64,000 nucleotides of DNA. Source: Methanolobus halotolerans (lineage in GTDB: Archaea > Halobacteriota > Methanosarcinia > Methanosarcinales > Methanosarcinaceae). The DNA lies in NCBI RefSeq assembly GCF_004745425.1, contig NZ_PGGK01000002.1:186001-250000 (forward strand), in the 5' to 3' direction. The position numbers and the translations under genes were made by a program. The notes under the pieces were generated by a model. That model was not told the DNA's origin, searched no databases, and was given only the letters and a program-made list of their open reading frames with translations. Shown one piece after another: positions 1-8,951 of the stretch (its first letter is position 1; each line of letters begins with the position of its first letter).

Positions 1-664
1 TTTTCTGAAGAGGGGTGTCCTCACTTTTTACCTGGATAAGGCCTGCTATCTGACCCAACTTAGTATCCATTCCGGTATTGACGACCACCGCCCTGCATTT
101 CCCATGCACTACCTGGGTACCTGCAAATATCTTTTCGGATTTGCCTTTACCTACCGGATGACTTTCTCCCGTCAGGGCGGATTCGTCCACCCTCAAGGCA
201 ACACTTTCAAAAACAACCGCATCGCCTGAAATTTTATCTCCGCTCTCCAGAACCAGTATGTCCCCCGGAACGATCTCCTTTGTCTTGATATTTCGTGGCT
301 TGCCCTCTCTGACCACTGTAGTCTCAGGCTGGACTATCTTCTGAAGGGATTCCATGGCTTTTTCGGCACGGTATTCCTGGAAAAAGCCGAGCATAACAAC
401 AATGAAGGTAATTACCATTATTACCCAGAAATTAATGACCTCCTCAACCAGCAAAGAAAGGAATGCCGCTGCGATAAGTACCCATATTATAAAATTTTTG
501 AACTGTCTTACGAAAACATCCTTTGTTGTGGTCTTCTTTGTCTCCTTAAGTTCATTCATTCCGTATTTATCGAGACGTTCACGGACCTGCTCCTCGGTTA
601 GTCCTTTTTCAGAACTGTCGACATCTGCGAATACTTCTTCGATCTTCTCTGAACCTTCGGCCAC
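1..664 (-). CDS. Cation-transporting P-type ATPase, N-terminal part (3' end outside window)
   Basis: Only the first 221 codons are inside the window. The start is a GTG at 664 preceded by GGGGGAG at five bases' spacing. The translation begins as a cation-ATPase N-terminal domain (VAEGSEKIEEVFADVDSSEKG), continues through two hydrophobic segments, and enters the actuator domain with the dephosphorylation motif in DESALTGESHP. This fits the Ca2+/H+-type family of membrane cation pumps. The phosphorylation (DKTGT) and nucleotide-binding domains lie beyond base 1, so the ion cannot be inferred. The PfkB kinase gene ends 57 bases upstream on the same strand and may be co-transcribed. Confidence 0.9.
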   Translation of the reverse strand, partial: MAEGSEKIEEVFADVDSSEKGLTEEQVRERLDKYGMNELKETKKTTTKDVFVRQFKNFIIWVLIAAAFLSLLVEEVINFWVIMVITFIVVMLGFFQEYRAEKAMESLQKIVQPETTVVREGKPRNIKTKEIVPGDILVLESGDKISGDAVVFESVALRVDESALTGESHPVGKGKSEKIFAGTQVVHGKCRAVVVNTGMDTKLGQIAGLIQVKSEDTPLQK

Positions 665-721
665 TCGGGCTCCCCCATTAAGCTTAAGGATTGTCTATAT
701 AATCAACTGTAACTGTCGCTT

Positions 722-1639
722 TTAAATTTTGCCGGCAAAAACTTCAGAAATATAATTTTCATTCCTTTTGCAGGTTTCCGAAGCAAAGTCTATACCCCTC
801 CCGATAATCTGGTCCCAGACAGGTTCCGGGATATTCTCGGCTTTCCCGGGCGAGAGGCTTTCCCTGAGGAACTGGTAGATGATACCTGCATTGAAATTAT
901 CCCCGGCACCGACAGTGCTGACCGTGAGAATATCAGGTGTCCTGTAATACTTTGACAGGGCGGATGTTCTCAGGTAGATACCTTCTTCACCGGTAGTGTA
1001 TATCAGAGACATACAACCTTTGTCGCGCACATATTCATATGCATCATCTGCATTCAGGGTCCCTTTGATATTCATCATATCCTCATCAGATGCCCTGACA
1101 ATGTCGGCGAATCCTATGTTCTCGCAAACCAGCTGTTCTGTTTCTTCAGGTGATCGCACACTAGAAGGTCTGAAGTTGGGATCATATAGTATGGCCGCAC
1201 CTGCCTTTTTTGCTGCATCGAGCAGTTCTCTGAGTTCGGACCTTACCCCTTTTGAGAGAGCAAGGATCGAACCGAACATTACAATATCTTCGGTGCCGGG
1301 GTCTCTGATCTTTTTAAGATTCCTTTTTTCAGGCAGATCTTCATAAAAGCTATATCTGGCATCATTCTCACTATTCAGAAAAGCCAGTGCCAGAGGAGAC
1401 TTCCTGCCTTGATGGATGGACACATATTCAGTGGAAACACGGTTTTTATCCAGAAACCGGAGGATCATTTTACCCACATCATCATCTGCAAACTCGGTTA
1501 AAAGCGATACTTCTACTCCTGCCCTACCAAGGGATACGGCACTATTGAGCATGGATCCGCCGGGACAGGCAGAAAGTATACTCATGTTCTTGAAAACAAT
1601 ATCCAGAAAAGCCTCACTGATAGCAAATACCCGGGATAT
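722..1639 (-). CDS. PfkB-family carbohydrate kinase with probable ATA start
   Basis: A ribokinase/fructokinase-type sugar kinase. Visible motifs are the N-terminal glycine signature CPGGSMLNSAVSLGRAG, the substrate region, and the C-terminal catalytic signature TVGAGDNFNAGI with the catalytic Asp. The first ATG is at 1585, but the same frame stays open upstream and encodes SRVFAISEAFLDIVFKN, the conserved first beta strand of this family. No ATG, GTG or TTG exists in frame before the stop at 1649-1651. An ATA at 1637-1639 lies four bases after GAGGTGA (1644-1650). I therefore place the start at 1639. The substrate cannot be assigned from sequence. The PAS gene upstream ends at 1667. Confidence 0.85.
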   Translation of the reverse strand: MSRVFAISEAFLDIVFKNMSILSACPGGSMLNSAVSLGRAGVEVSLLTEFADDDVGKMILRFLDKNRVSTEYVSIHQGRKSPLALAFLNSENDARYSFYEDLPEKRNLKKIRDPGTEDIVMFGSILALSKGVRSELRELLDAAKKAGAAILYDPNFRPSSVRSPEETEQLVCENIGFADIVRASDEDMMNIKGTLNADDAYEYVRDKGCMSLIYTTGEEGIYLRTSALSKYYRTPDILTVSTVGAGDNFNAGIIYQFLRESLSPGKAENIPEPVWDQIIGRGIDFASETCKRNENYISEVFAGKI

Positions 1640-1666
1640 GCTCTCACCTCAGAACAGCGTTAATAT

Positions 1667-2131
1667 TCACTGCTCTTCAATCTCCTTCAGTGTTCCTGTA
1701 TAGTAAACCGGCCTTCCTTCTTCATTCCTGAAAATTGAGGTATTCTCCTCGACCCACCTTACCTGTCCTTTCCGGGTCCTTATCCTGTATGTCTGGGAGA
1801 ACTCATAGGCTCCTTCCCTGGCATTCTCCTGGAGTTCAAGTAGTGCACCTGCAGCATCTTCAGGATCTATGATATCCTCATAAGCAAGTTTTCCGGTATA
1901 GAAGTCCTTTGCACAATACCCGAATTCCGAGACCTTCTCAGATATGAATTCAACCGCCCCTCCCTCTTTCGCCTCCCTGACAAAAGCAATTACAGGAATA
2001 TAGTTGATAAGTTCCTCAAGGGCCCTTGTATACATTTCAAAGCCATGTATGGTACTTACAGGCTGTACCTTTTCATTATAGTTGTCTTCAAGAGATATTT
2101 GCTCTTCAAGTTCTGTCTCGTTCCTTACCAT
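1667..2131 (-). CDS. Single PAS-domain protein
   Basis: A 154-residue protein with one PAS fold over roughly residues 38-152: it begins around residues IPVIAFVREAK and ends with the typical PAC tail RIRTRKGQVRWVEENTSIFR and YYTGTLKEI. No kinase, DNA-binding or membrane segment is present, so it is a stand-alone cytoplasmic sensor or a protein-interaction module. The ligand is unknown. It lies just upstream of the PfkB kinase, in the same direction. Confidence 0.8.
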   Translation of the reverse strand: MVRNETELEEQISLEDNYNEKVQPVSTIHGFEMYTRALEELINYIPVIAFVREAKEGGAVEFISEKVSEFGYCAKDFYTGKLAYEDIIDPEDAAGALLELQENAREGAYEFSQTYRIRTRKGQVRWVEENTSIFRNEEGRPVYYTGTLKEIEEQ

Positions 2132-2280
2132 TCACACTACCCCGGACCGTGATACATCATAGTTCGCGGTACGCCCCCTATTAATCTTTCATGCTATGAT
2201 TTAAGTAGTTAATGACCCACTCCATGCAGCACCGGTCACTGCAAGGAGTCTATAATGCTTTCCTTGTAGTGTATCGTTCT

Positions 2281-2589
2281 TTACAGTAAAAATGGGGATA
2301 ATACTATAGAGATCACCACCATCAGGGCAATTGCTGAAAACATCTCTTCCCTGATAACACACGTTCCCTTCCGATATTGATGATTACAAGTTCCACACCT
2401 GCCCCTGGCATCATACCCACTCCGAATATCAGGCTATCCGCAGTGTCAAATCCAATTATTCGATTGTGTCGTTTTCCCCGAAACTGACAGCTCCACGGAC
2501 ATTATTTCACTTACATTGATATTTTTATATATATCGGACAGTTTGGAGCCGCTGCCCGGAGAATCCTTCTCTTTAGTTCCATTCTGCAT
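2281..2589 (-). pseudogene. Remnant of a CPA2-type cation/proton antiporter (C-terminus)
   Basis: In the 570-base gap between the PAS gene and the FTR-like gene, the minus strand (about 2460 down to 2281) encodes IIGFDTADSLIFGVGMMPGA then GVELVIINIGRER in one frame, and EEMFSAIALMVVISIVLSPF followed by LL and a stop in another. Read together these match the last two membrane segments of Kef/NhaA-like CPA2 antiporters, with the family's MxPR loop changed to MPGA. A single missing base near 2350 separates the two frames. The first ~850 bases of such a gene are absent. A 47-codon reading frame with a good Shine-Dalgarno site (2446-2589) runs into the remnant in a third frame and is probably part of the decayed locus. 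I see nothing else in the rest of the gap. Confidence 0.7.
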
Positions 2590-2701
2590 TATCATTCTCC
2601 TTCATGCTGATAAGGAATTGGTTTTAAGTGATATATCCGGAGGGAAGATAAAGAACAATAAAAAATGTGCCCGTTGCCGGGCTAAAATATAGCTTTTCTA
2701 A

Positions 2702-2977
2702 TTAGCTGATGTAAAGTCCGCACTTGCAGGCACCACGAGTGGCAATATCCCTTGCCCTTGCGGCACATGGGCAGATAATCTTCTTATCTTTATCCTTGTC
2801 CCCGGTCCTCTTCTGACAGAAGCAGTACCATTCTCCGTATTGTTTTTTATTATTGGAGATAGCCTTGACCGCCGTGGTGATCACATCCCAGTCAGTGTTG
2901 AGCTTATATTCCGTTTTATCTGTGTTTTTCTTTGATCTTTCATAGAATTCTGCTTCAAGTTCGCCTTCGAATTTCAT
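2702..2977 (-). CDS. Ferredoxin:thioredoxin reductase catalytic-subunit-like protein
   Basis: A 91-residue protein with three C-x-C pairs (Cys52/54, Cys69/71, Cys84/86), in the order and with the CPC core of the catalytic chain of ferredoxin:thioredoxin reductase. In that family these cysteines hold a [4Fe-4S] cluster next to a redox-active disulfide. It probably passes electrons from ferredoxin to a thioredoxin-like partner or another disulfide. The start ATG follows GTGGT. Downstream of the flavodiiron and ferritin-like genes, on the same strand, it completes an oxidative-stress group. Its partner protein is not visible here. Confidence 0.75.
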   Translation of the reverse strand: MKFEGELEAEFYERSKKNTDKTEYKLNTDWDVITTAVKAISNNKKQYGEWYCFCQKRTGDKDKDKKIICPCAARARDIATRGACKCGLYIS

Positions 2978-3026
2978 TTTTTACCACTTCTGTTTTACTA
3001 ACATAGATTAAACTGTTCACATGAAT

Positions 3027-4241
3027 TTAATAATTTGCCTCTTGCTTTGCCAGTTCTGCAAGTTTAATTCCAACGGTCTTGCATTGCTCAAGGTCCTCCT
3101 CAAACGGCCTGAACTTGACCTGCAGGCTTTCCTCAGGCATGTCGAACCTTGCTGACCCCAGTTCCTTTTCCATACCCTTGACTGCTCCTCCTCCCCAGCC
3201 ATAGGAACCAAAAAGGAAGAATTTCTTACCTTTTGGCCGGAGTCCTGTTATATAAGTAAGGAAACCTGACACAGTATAGAACATCTTATTGTTCATGGTG
3301 GGAGATCCGATCGCGATCACCGAGGACTCCATGATCTCTTTCATGGTCATGCTCCAGTCATTTTTTCTCAGATGACGTAACCTGACCTCAACACCTGCTG
3401 ACTGCACACCTTCAACTATTTCCTTTGCCATCTTCTCGGTGCTGCCCCACATGGTATCGTAAATGACCAGCACTTTCTGAGAGGATCCTCCCTTTGCCCA
3501 CCTGCTGTATGCCCCGATCACCCCTGCAGGGTCTTTCCTCCATATCACACCGTGGGCAGGTGCTATCATTATATCAGTACCTATACCCAGCTCACCAAGT
3601 TTTTCCACGTACTTAAGCACCTGAGAACTAAATGGAAGTAATATGTTGGCATAATAAATAGCCGCATCCTCCATGACATCCTCAACTTCGTCATCAAAAC
3701 GCTTGGAAGTAGCTATATGCTGGCCAAAGGCATCATTGGAGAACAGTATCTTGTCTTCCCGGACATATGTCTGCATACTGTCAGGCCAGTGAAGCATGGT
3801 GGCTTCGATGAACATCAGGGTCCTTTTGCCAAGGTTCAGTTCATCTCCTGTGCCGACGACCTGCAGGTCCCAATCCTCAAAGCCTTCTTCCTTATAATGC
3901 TCGTAAAGACCGGCCTTACCTTTGGATGATGCGAACAATTTTGCCTTTGGAGCGATCTGCATGATCTTTGATATGGAACTGGAATGATCCATTTCAACAT
4001 GGTTGGAGATCACATAGTCTATCTTTGAGAGGTCGACTATCTGGCTTATGCGCTTGATCATCTCTTCTGCAAAAGGAGCTTTTACCGTATCTATGAGCGC
4101 TATTTTCTCGTCAACTACCAGATACGCATTGTAGCTCCCACCTTTAGGAGTCTCATAACCGTGGAAATCTCTCAGGTTCCAGTCAACAACACCCACCCAG
4201 TATATACCCTCGGCTACTTTCAATGGTTCATAATCGTCCAT
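3027..4241 (-). CDS. fprA: Flavodiiron protein, F420H2 oxidase type (FprA)
   Basis: A 404-residue flavodiiron protein: an N-terminal metallo-beta-lactamase-like di-iron domain (residues 1-245, with the ligand motif NHVEMDHSS at residues 80-88) and a C-terminal flavodoxin domain (from about residue 255, with the FMN loop DTMWGSTEKMA). In methanogens this family reduces O2 to water using coenzyme F420H2 in the cytoplasm. There is no rubredoxin domain, consistent with the F420H2-dependent type. It is in line with the ferritin-like gene upstream (16-base gap) and the FTR-like gene downstream. Confidence 0.93.
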   Translation of the reverse strand: MDDYEPLKVAEGIYWVGVVDWNLRDFHGYETPKGGSYNAYLVVDEKIALIDTVKAPFAEEMIKRISQIVDLSKIDYVISNHVEMDHSSSISKIMQIAPKAKLFASSKGKAGLYEHYKEEGFEDWDLQVVGTGDELNLGKRTLMFIEATMLHWPDSMQTYVREDKILFSNDAFGQHIATSKRFDDEVEDVMEDAAIYYANILLPFSSQVLKYVEKLGELGIGTDIMIAPAHGVIWRKDPAGVIGAYSRWAKGGSSQKVLVIYDTMWGSTEKMAKEIVEGVQSAGVEVRLRHLRKNDWSMTMKEIMESSVIAIGSPTMNNKMFYTVSGFLTYITGLRPKGKKFFLFGSYGWGGGAVKGMEKELGSARFDMPEESLQVKFRPFEEDLEQCKTVGIKLAELAKQEANY

Positions 4242-4256
4242 AGAAATACATCCATT

Positions 4257-4745
4257 TCATGTCTGCATCCTGAACTGGGTCTCATACTCAAGAAGTTCTT
4301 CTATAATCCTGTAATGACTTCTCTCGACATCTTCCATACTTTCGAAGAACTTCTTTTGTTCTTCATCCGTGGATCTCTTTGCCAGCTCAGCATAGAAGTA
4401 CTCGCTCTTGTGTTCGAACCTGAGAGCCGCAAGCAGTATTCCGACCTCTTCAAGTGTTTTGCCGGAGAACTCTTCTTTGAATGAGACCTTGAACTCGGGA
4501 TAATTGAACTCAACTACAGGTGCTTTCTTGGATTCTCTGTAATGCCGGAGGTACTCTGCATGCTTCTTCTCCTCTTCCGCAAGGAACATGTAAAGGTTAG
4601 TACCGGTTGCATGCTCCATGGCAGATGCCTTTTCCAGGTAGTATTTCCTTCCTTCTTCCTCAAGTTCAATTGCCATAGCAATTGCTTCATCTATCGATTC
4701 CATCCGGTCGAGCTCATCTGCTATTTCATGTAGAACATCTTTCAT
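4257..4745 (-). CDS. Ferritin-like di-iron protein (rubrerythrin family, no rubredoxin domain)
   Basis: A 162-residue all-helical protein. The Glu/His pairs expected for a di-iron four-helix bundle are visible in IELEEEGRKYY, LAEEEKKHAEYL, LRFEHKSEYFYAEL and MEDVERSHYRIIEELLEYE. Rubrerythrins reduce peroxide; this one lacks the C-terminal rubredoxin domain, so its electron donor must be separate. It is the first gene of the run 4745 to 2702 (ferritin-like, fprA, FTR-like), and the roughly 290-base region upstream is shared with the divergent inositol-phosphate synthase gene. Confidence 0.88.
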   Translation of the reverse strand: MKDVLHEIADELDRMESIDEAIAMAIELEEEGRKYYLEKASAMEHATGTNLYMFLAEEEKKHAEYLRHYRESKKAPVVEFNYPEFKVSFKEEFSGKTLEEVGILLAALRFEHKSEYFYAELAKRSTDEEQKKFFESMEDVERSHYRIIEELLEYETQFRMQT

Positions 4746-5032
4746 TTAAACATCTCCTGACAGAGTAAATATAATAGTTACCTAATAGTGCCGCATGTTT
4801 TTTTGCAGGACCAAAGAATAAAACCCACTGTATCTGCCTATCTGACTAAGGCTTAATATAACTTACGAAGGTTAGCCCCTGCCACAACCTCCTTCGAGAT
4901 AATCCGATTTTAAGAAAAGGGTTACCTCTTCCTTTATTTAGAAACCTTTTTATCTAAAATAGCACATTTAAGAGTTTATATTTAATTAAATCCCAGAATT
5001 TTGAAAACTATTATTTTAGCAGAGGTAATGTA

Positions 5033-6136
5033 ATGGACAAGATCAGGATAGCAATTGCAGGCATTGGCAATTGTGCAAGCTCCCTAATTCAGGGTATCGA
5101 GTATTACAAATCCAAGAATGAAAACGATGCTATAGGATTGATGCACTGGGATATTGGCGGTTACAAGCCCTATGATATAGAAGTAGTCTCAGCCTTTGAC
5201 ATCGATGACAGAAAGGTAGGTAAAGATGTTTCAGAGGCAATTTTCGAACTGCCTAACTGTACTACTGTTTTTTGCCCGGATATCCCGATAAGTGGCGTTA
5301 AGGTAAAAATGGGCTGTGTACTTGATGGTTTTTCTGAACATATGATCACTTACGATGAAAAAAGAACATTTGTACTGTCTGATAGGCCTGAAGCAACAAA
5401 AGAGGAAGTAGTCAGGGAACTTCAGGATTCCGGCGCGGATATACTTTTGAACTACTTGCCTGTAGGCTCCGAAGAAGCAACACGTTTCTACATGGATTGT
5501 GCACTTGAAGCAGGTGTCGCCTGTATCAACAATATGCCTGTGTTTATCGCAAGTGATCCCACATGGGCAAAGCGGTTTGAAGAAAAGGGCATACCGATCA
5601 TCGGGGACGATATCAAAGCCCAGCTTGGTGCTACCATCACCCATCGTACACTGGCAGATCTCTTTAACAAACGAGGTGTGAAAATAGAGAGAACCTACCA
5701 GCTCAACACCGGCGGTAATACTGATTTCCTTAACATGCTCAACAGAAGCAGGCTCGCCTCTAAGAAAGAATCAAAGACAGAGGCTGTACAGTCGGTGGTT
5801 GGCCAGAGGATGGACGATGATAATATCCATGTAGGACCAAGTGACTACGTTCCATGGCAAAACGACAATAAAGTATGTTTCCTGAGAATAGAAGGTAAAC
5901 TCTTTGGTGATGTTCCTATGAATCTGGAGTTGCGCCTTTCAGTTGAGGATTCACCGAATTCCGCAGGTGTGGTTATTGATGCTATCAGATGCTGCAAGCT
6001 CGCATTGAACCGTGGGACAGGCGGTATCCTCTATTCACCTTCAGCATATTTCATGAAACATCCGCCTAAGCAGTTCACAGATGACGAAGCTCATAAGATG
6101 ACCCTTGAATTTATCTGTGGCGAGCGTCCCAACTGA
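5033..6136 (+). CDS. myo-Inositol-1-phosphate synthase
   Basis: Converts glucose-6-phosphate to L-myo-inositol-1-phosphate with NAD+, the first step to archaetidylinositol lipids and inositol-based solutes. The 367-residue sequence starts with the Rossmann signature [20 protein letters not shown] and contains conserved [10 protein letters not shown] and the catalytic-site stretch [16 protein letters not shown] near the C-terminus. The length fits the archaeal/actinobacterial form. The start has AGAGGTAATGTA upstream, and AT-rich TATA-like sequence lies at about 4965-4985. The DUF429 gene follows after 12 bases. Confidence 0.95.
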   Translation: MDKIRIAIAGIGNCASSLIQGIEYYKSKNENDAIGLMHWDIGGYKPYDIEVVSAFDIDDRKVGKDVSEAIFELPNCTTVFCPDIPISGVKVKMGCVLDGFSEHMITYDEKRTFVLSDRPEATKEEVVRELQDSGADILLNYLPVGSEEATRFYMDCALEAGVACINNMPVFIASDPTWAKRFEEKGIPIIGDDIKAQLGATITHRTLADLFNKRGVKIERTYQLNTGGNTDFLNMLNRSRLASKKESKTEAVQSVVGQRMDDDNIHVGPSDYVPWQNDNKVCFLRIEGKLFGDVPMNLELRLSVEDSPNSAGVVIDAIRCCKLALNRGTGGILYSPSAYFMKHPPKQFTDDEAHKMTLEFICGERPN

Positions 6137-6148
6137 AAGGTCGTTACC

Positions 6149-6970
6149 ATGACACCGTCTGGAGTCAGGCACCGGATTTATGGTGTTGACTTCAGTGGTT
6201 CAAAGATAGCATGTAATAAGATATGGATCAGCGAAGCTGTTGTTCAAAATGGAATTCTCCGCATCATAAGTTGTTATCCTGTTAGAGACATAGTCCCGGA
6301 TAACAAAAAGGACAGGGATTCATGCCTTCTGGCCCTGAGGTCACTTATCAGCAGCAGTAAAGACAGTGTTTTCGGGATGGATTTTCCTTTCAGCCTGCCC
6401 GGGGAACTGATGTTTGCCGACGACTGGAAATCCTTTATATTGGAATTTGCCGAAAGATACACTTCTCCCGAACATTTCCGCAACGAAATGAAAGCATCCA
6501 TGCAGAACAGGGAACTTAAGCGCCTGACTGACACCGAGGTCAAAGCGCCTTTTTGTGTATACAACCTGAGATTATACAGGCAGACCTTTTTCGGCATCCG
6601 TGATGTTCTATTACCCTTGCTGAAAGAAAATAGTGCCTGCATGATACCGATGCACGGACCGACAGGAAACAAGCCATGGCTCATAGAGATATGTCCGGCC
6701 TCGACCTTGAAGAAAGAAGAACTTTACATACCGTATAAAGGAAAATCCCTCCGGGAAAAACAAGCAAGAGAATACATACTTGAAGAGATACAGAAGAAGG
6801 GAATCGTCACAACCCCTGCGATCAGGGACCTGGCTGTGAACGATCATGAAGGGGATGCACTGGACAGTATGATCGCGGCTTTTGCCGCTTCAAAGGCAGT
6901 CCCCGGACTGGAAATGACTCTGAATAAACTTCCGGATATTTATCGTCTGGAAGGTTATACTTTCTATTGA
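6149..6970 (+). CDS. DUF429-family protein (predicted RNase H-like nuclease)
   Basis: A 273-residue protein with the acidic residues of the DUF429 RNase H-like fold: IYGVDFSGSK near the N-terminus, FGMDFPFSLP in the middle and NDHEGDALDSMIAAFAA near the C-terminus. Its function is not known; a nuclease is predicted from the fold only. It starts 12 bases after the inositol-phosphate synthase gene and is probably translated from the same message. Confidence 0.75.
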   Translation: MTPSGVRHRIYGVDFSGSKIACNKIWISEAVVQNGILRIISCYPVRDIVPDNKKDRDSCLLALRSLISSSKDSVFGMDFPFSLPGELMFADDWKSFILEFAERYTSPEHFRNEMKASMQNRELKRLTDTEVKAPFCVYNLRLYRQTFFGIRDVLLPLLKENSACMIPMHGPTGNKPWLIEICPASTLKKEELYIPYKGKSLREKQAREYILEEIQKKGIVTTPAIRDLAVNDHEGDALDSMIAAFAASKAVPGLEMTLNKLPDIYRLEGYTFY

Positions 6971-6997
6971 GTATATTATCAGGTATCCTGCAGGCAT

Positions 6998-7543
6998 TTA
7001 AGTACGTTTTACTCCAACTATATCGTATATATCCTCCGGACTTTTCAGTACAGTGATGTTCTCCATCTGTGCAAGTTTTTCCGTATTGGTGATATCAACT
7101 TCCCTCATCTTGAGTTCCATTTCCCTTCCTTCTGGAGAATAAGTCTTGACACTACCCCTTTCCCTGTCAACTGCCAGGACATATACAGGTGTTTTTCCCT
7201 TTGCGGTCTGCGATACAGCATTGGTCACGAGCGTATCTGCAATTCCATATACGATCTTGGCAACGGTGTTCGCTGTAGCAGGTGCTATGATCAGCGCATC
7301 GTAGTATCCAACCTGAAGAGGACCGGCGATGAAAGGTGAGTTCGGGCCGCCTTCGGTCTTGAAGTTAGGGAAATCCTTCTGTATACTATCCCACATGTGA
7401 TACCATTTCATAACCACTTCGCCGTCCTTTGAAAGGAAGACCATCATCTCGATATCGGTCTTCTTCTTGATATCCTTCATTATCTCATATGTTTCCTTGA
7501 TCAGGTCTCCAGAACCTGTTATACCCCATGCTATCCTTTTCAT
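6998..7543 (-). CDS. afpA: Archaeoflavoprotein AfpA-like FMN protein
   Basis: A 181-residue flavoprotein of the phosphopantothenoylcysteine-decarboxylase-like fold: ITGSGDLIKETYEIM binds the flavin phosphate, and LIIAPATANTVAKIVYGIAD is the conserved core. It resembles archaeoflavoprotein AfpA, which accepts electrons from ferredoxin, and the related dihydromethanopterin reductase DmrX; sequence alone does not decide between them. It is the last gene of the redox operon that starts with the multihaem cytochrome at 10553. Confidence 0.8.
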   Translation of the reverse strand: MKRIAWGITGSGDLIKETYEIMKDIKKKTDIEMMVFLSKDGEVVMKWYHMWDSIQKDFPNFKTEGGPNSPFIAGPLQVGYYDALIIAPATANTVAKIVYGIADTLVTNAVSQTAKGKTPVYVLAVDRERGSVKTYSPEGREMELKMREVDITNTEKLAQMENITVLKSPEDIYDIVGVKRT

Positions 7544-7598
7544 TCAAATCCTCCTGTAATATATTTTTGTAATGGATAAAGTTGATTAAAATTGTAAT

Positions 7599-8306
7599 TT
7601 AATATCCTGTGATCGATTCCTTTTTTATCTTCTCTTCTGGTATATCTATCGTATGAAGTATTTCCATCATTGATTCCACCATACCGGGAGGACCACAAAC
7701 AAAGAAGTGTCTTGTTAGATAATCCGGAACCTGGTGCTTTATGATGCCTGCATTGATCCTCTCTCTGGAACCTTTCCAGTTTCCAGAAGCTCTTGTAAGG
7801 GTCTGGAATACCATGAGGTTGCGATTTTTGTGCATCATTTCTTCCAGTTCGTTCCAGAAGACCATATCTTCCTCTGTCTTGTCACTGCATATGAGCACCA
7901 CGTCGGTATCCAGCCCCATGTCGGTACAATACCTGCAGATACTTCTCATAGGTGTGATACCTATGCCCCCGCTCAGGAGAACTATCCTGTCAAATTCTCC
8001 CTCAAAGCTCATCTTCCCGTATGGCCCGCTTATGCCGGCGGAATCCCCTGCTCTCATGGAATCGAGAGCGTTGGAGTATTCATGCCCTGTCAGCTTTTTT
8101 GTGAACTCAATATGGTCTTTTTCCGTCGGACTGCTTGAGAGACTGAAAGGTTTGCTGGCCTTCTTTCCAGCTACATCAATGGTGACTACTATATACTGTC
8201 CTGCTTTGAAATCAAATTTATCGGGCCGCCTGAACCTGAAACTTTTTATATTATGACTTCTTTGCAATATTTGAGTTACCCCACTCTCAAACTTCAGGAT
8301 ACTCAC
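7599..8306 (-). CDS. FAD/NAD(P)-binding oxidoreductase (ferredoxin reductase family)
   Basis: A 235-residue ferredoxin-NADP+ reductase-type protein. FRFRRPDKFDFKAGQYIVV and KPFSLSSSP form the FAD-binding barrel, GGIGITPMRSICRY binds the NAD(P) pyrophosphate, and FFVCGPPGMVESMMEIL is the C-terminal signature. No [2Fe-2S] domain is fused. The GTG start overlaps the stop of the iron-sulfur flavoprotein gene by four bases, so the two are translationally coupled. A likely role is moving electrons between NAD(P)H and the neighbouring ferredoxin or flavoproteins. Confidence 0.87.
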   Translation of the reverse strand: MSILKFESGVTQILQRSHNIKSFRFRRPDKFDFKAGQYIVVTIDVAGKKASKPFSLSSSPTEKDHIEFTKKLTGHEYSNALDSMRAGDSAGISGPYGKMSFEGEFDRIVLLSGGIGITPMRSICRYCTDMGLDTDVVLICSDKTEEDMVFWNELEEMMHKNRNLMVFQTLTRASGNWKGSRERINAGIIKHQVPDYLTRHFFVCGPPGMVESMMEILHTIDIPEEKIKKESITGY

Positions 8307-8929
8307 CCCTGTTGTATATTTTTCAGCAATTGTGCAGTCTCCATTAGTTTCTTCATTGTCCTGTGAAGACTCCTTATACCTTCCGGATCTTCAGCCACCC
8401 CTTCCGCACCCTTATCCCGGGACCAGAAAGTTCCTCCGAAGTTGGAGCCGAATGACCCTCCTCCCACAGGTATCATTTCATTGATGATATAAAATGCATG
8501 TATATCCTGTATAGCGGGTTCCTGACCACCGACCCGATCGCCACCCACGGCAGCAGCAGCACCTACTTTATTAAGGAATACCTTGGGATCACGTGCGACG
8601 ACCGCACGGCACCTGTCCAGTATCGTCTTTGTCTGGGCACTGAGTGTACCCTGATATACCGGAGTGCCGATTATCCAGGCATCCGCCCATATCATCCTGT
8701 CATATAGTTCTACAAGGTCATCCTTGTGTATACACCCTTTTTTGGTGCGCACACAGTAATCGCAGTGGATGCAGAACTTCATGTTTTTTCCGCTGGCAGA
8801 AAAGTATTCGGTTTCCGCCCCGAATTTATCATTTGCATACTGAAGGGCATCATTGACTATGTAATCCGTAGCCTTTTTTCGTGGGCTGCCTGATATTCCC
8901 AGCAAACGGATACCTTGATCGTCTGACAT
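8303..8929 (-). CDS. Iron-sulfur flavoprotein (ISF family)
   Basis: A flavodoxin-like protein with the FMN loop GISGSPRKKATDYIV and the compact cysteine motif C-x2-C-x2-C-x5-C (FCIHCDYCVRTKKGC) that binds a [4Fe-4S] cluster in archaeal ISF proteins. ISF takes electrons from ferredoxin and can reduce O2, peroxide or other acceptors. I chose the ATG at 8929, which has AGGAG eight bases upstream; the ATG at 8944 has none. The ferredoxin gene lies 22 bases upstream, the likely physiological partner. Confidence 0.88.
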   Translation of the reverse strand: MSDDQGIRLLGISGSPRKKATDYIVNDALQYANDKFGAETEYFSASGKNMKFCIHCDYCVRTKKGCIHKDDLVELYDRMIWADAWIIGTPVYQGTLSAQTKTILDRCRAVVARDPKVFLNKVGAAAAVGGDRVGGQEPAIQDIHAFYIINEMIPVGGGSFGSNFGGTFWSRDKGAEGVAEDPEGIRSLHRTMKKLMETAQLLKNIQQG

Positions 8930-8951
8930 GCTGGCACTCCTCATTTAATCT

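Noticed and set aside
354-725. 123-codon plus-strand frame at the left edge
   Set aside because: It lies opposite the P-type ATPase coding sequence and shows only low-complexity serine-rich sequence.
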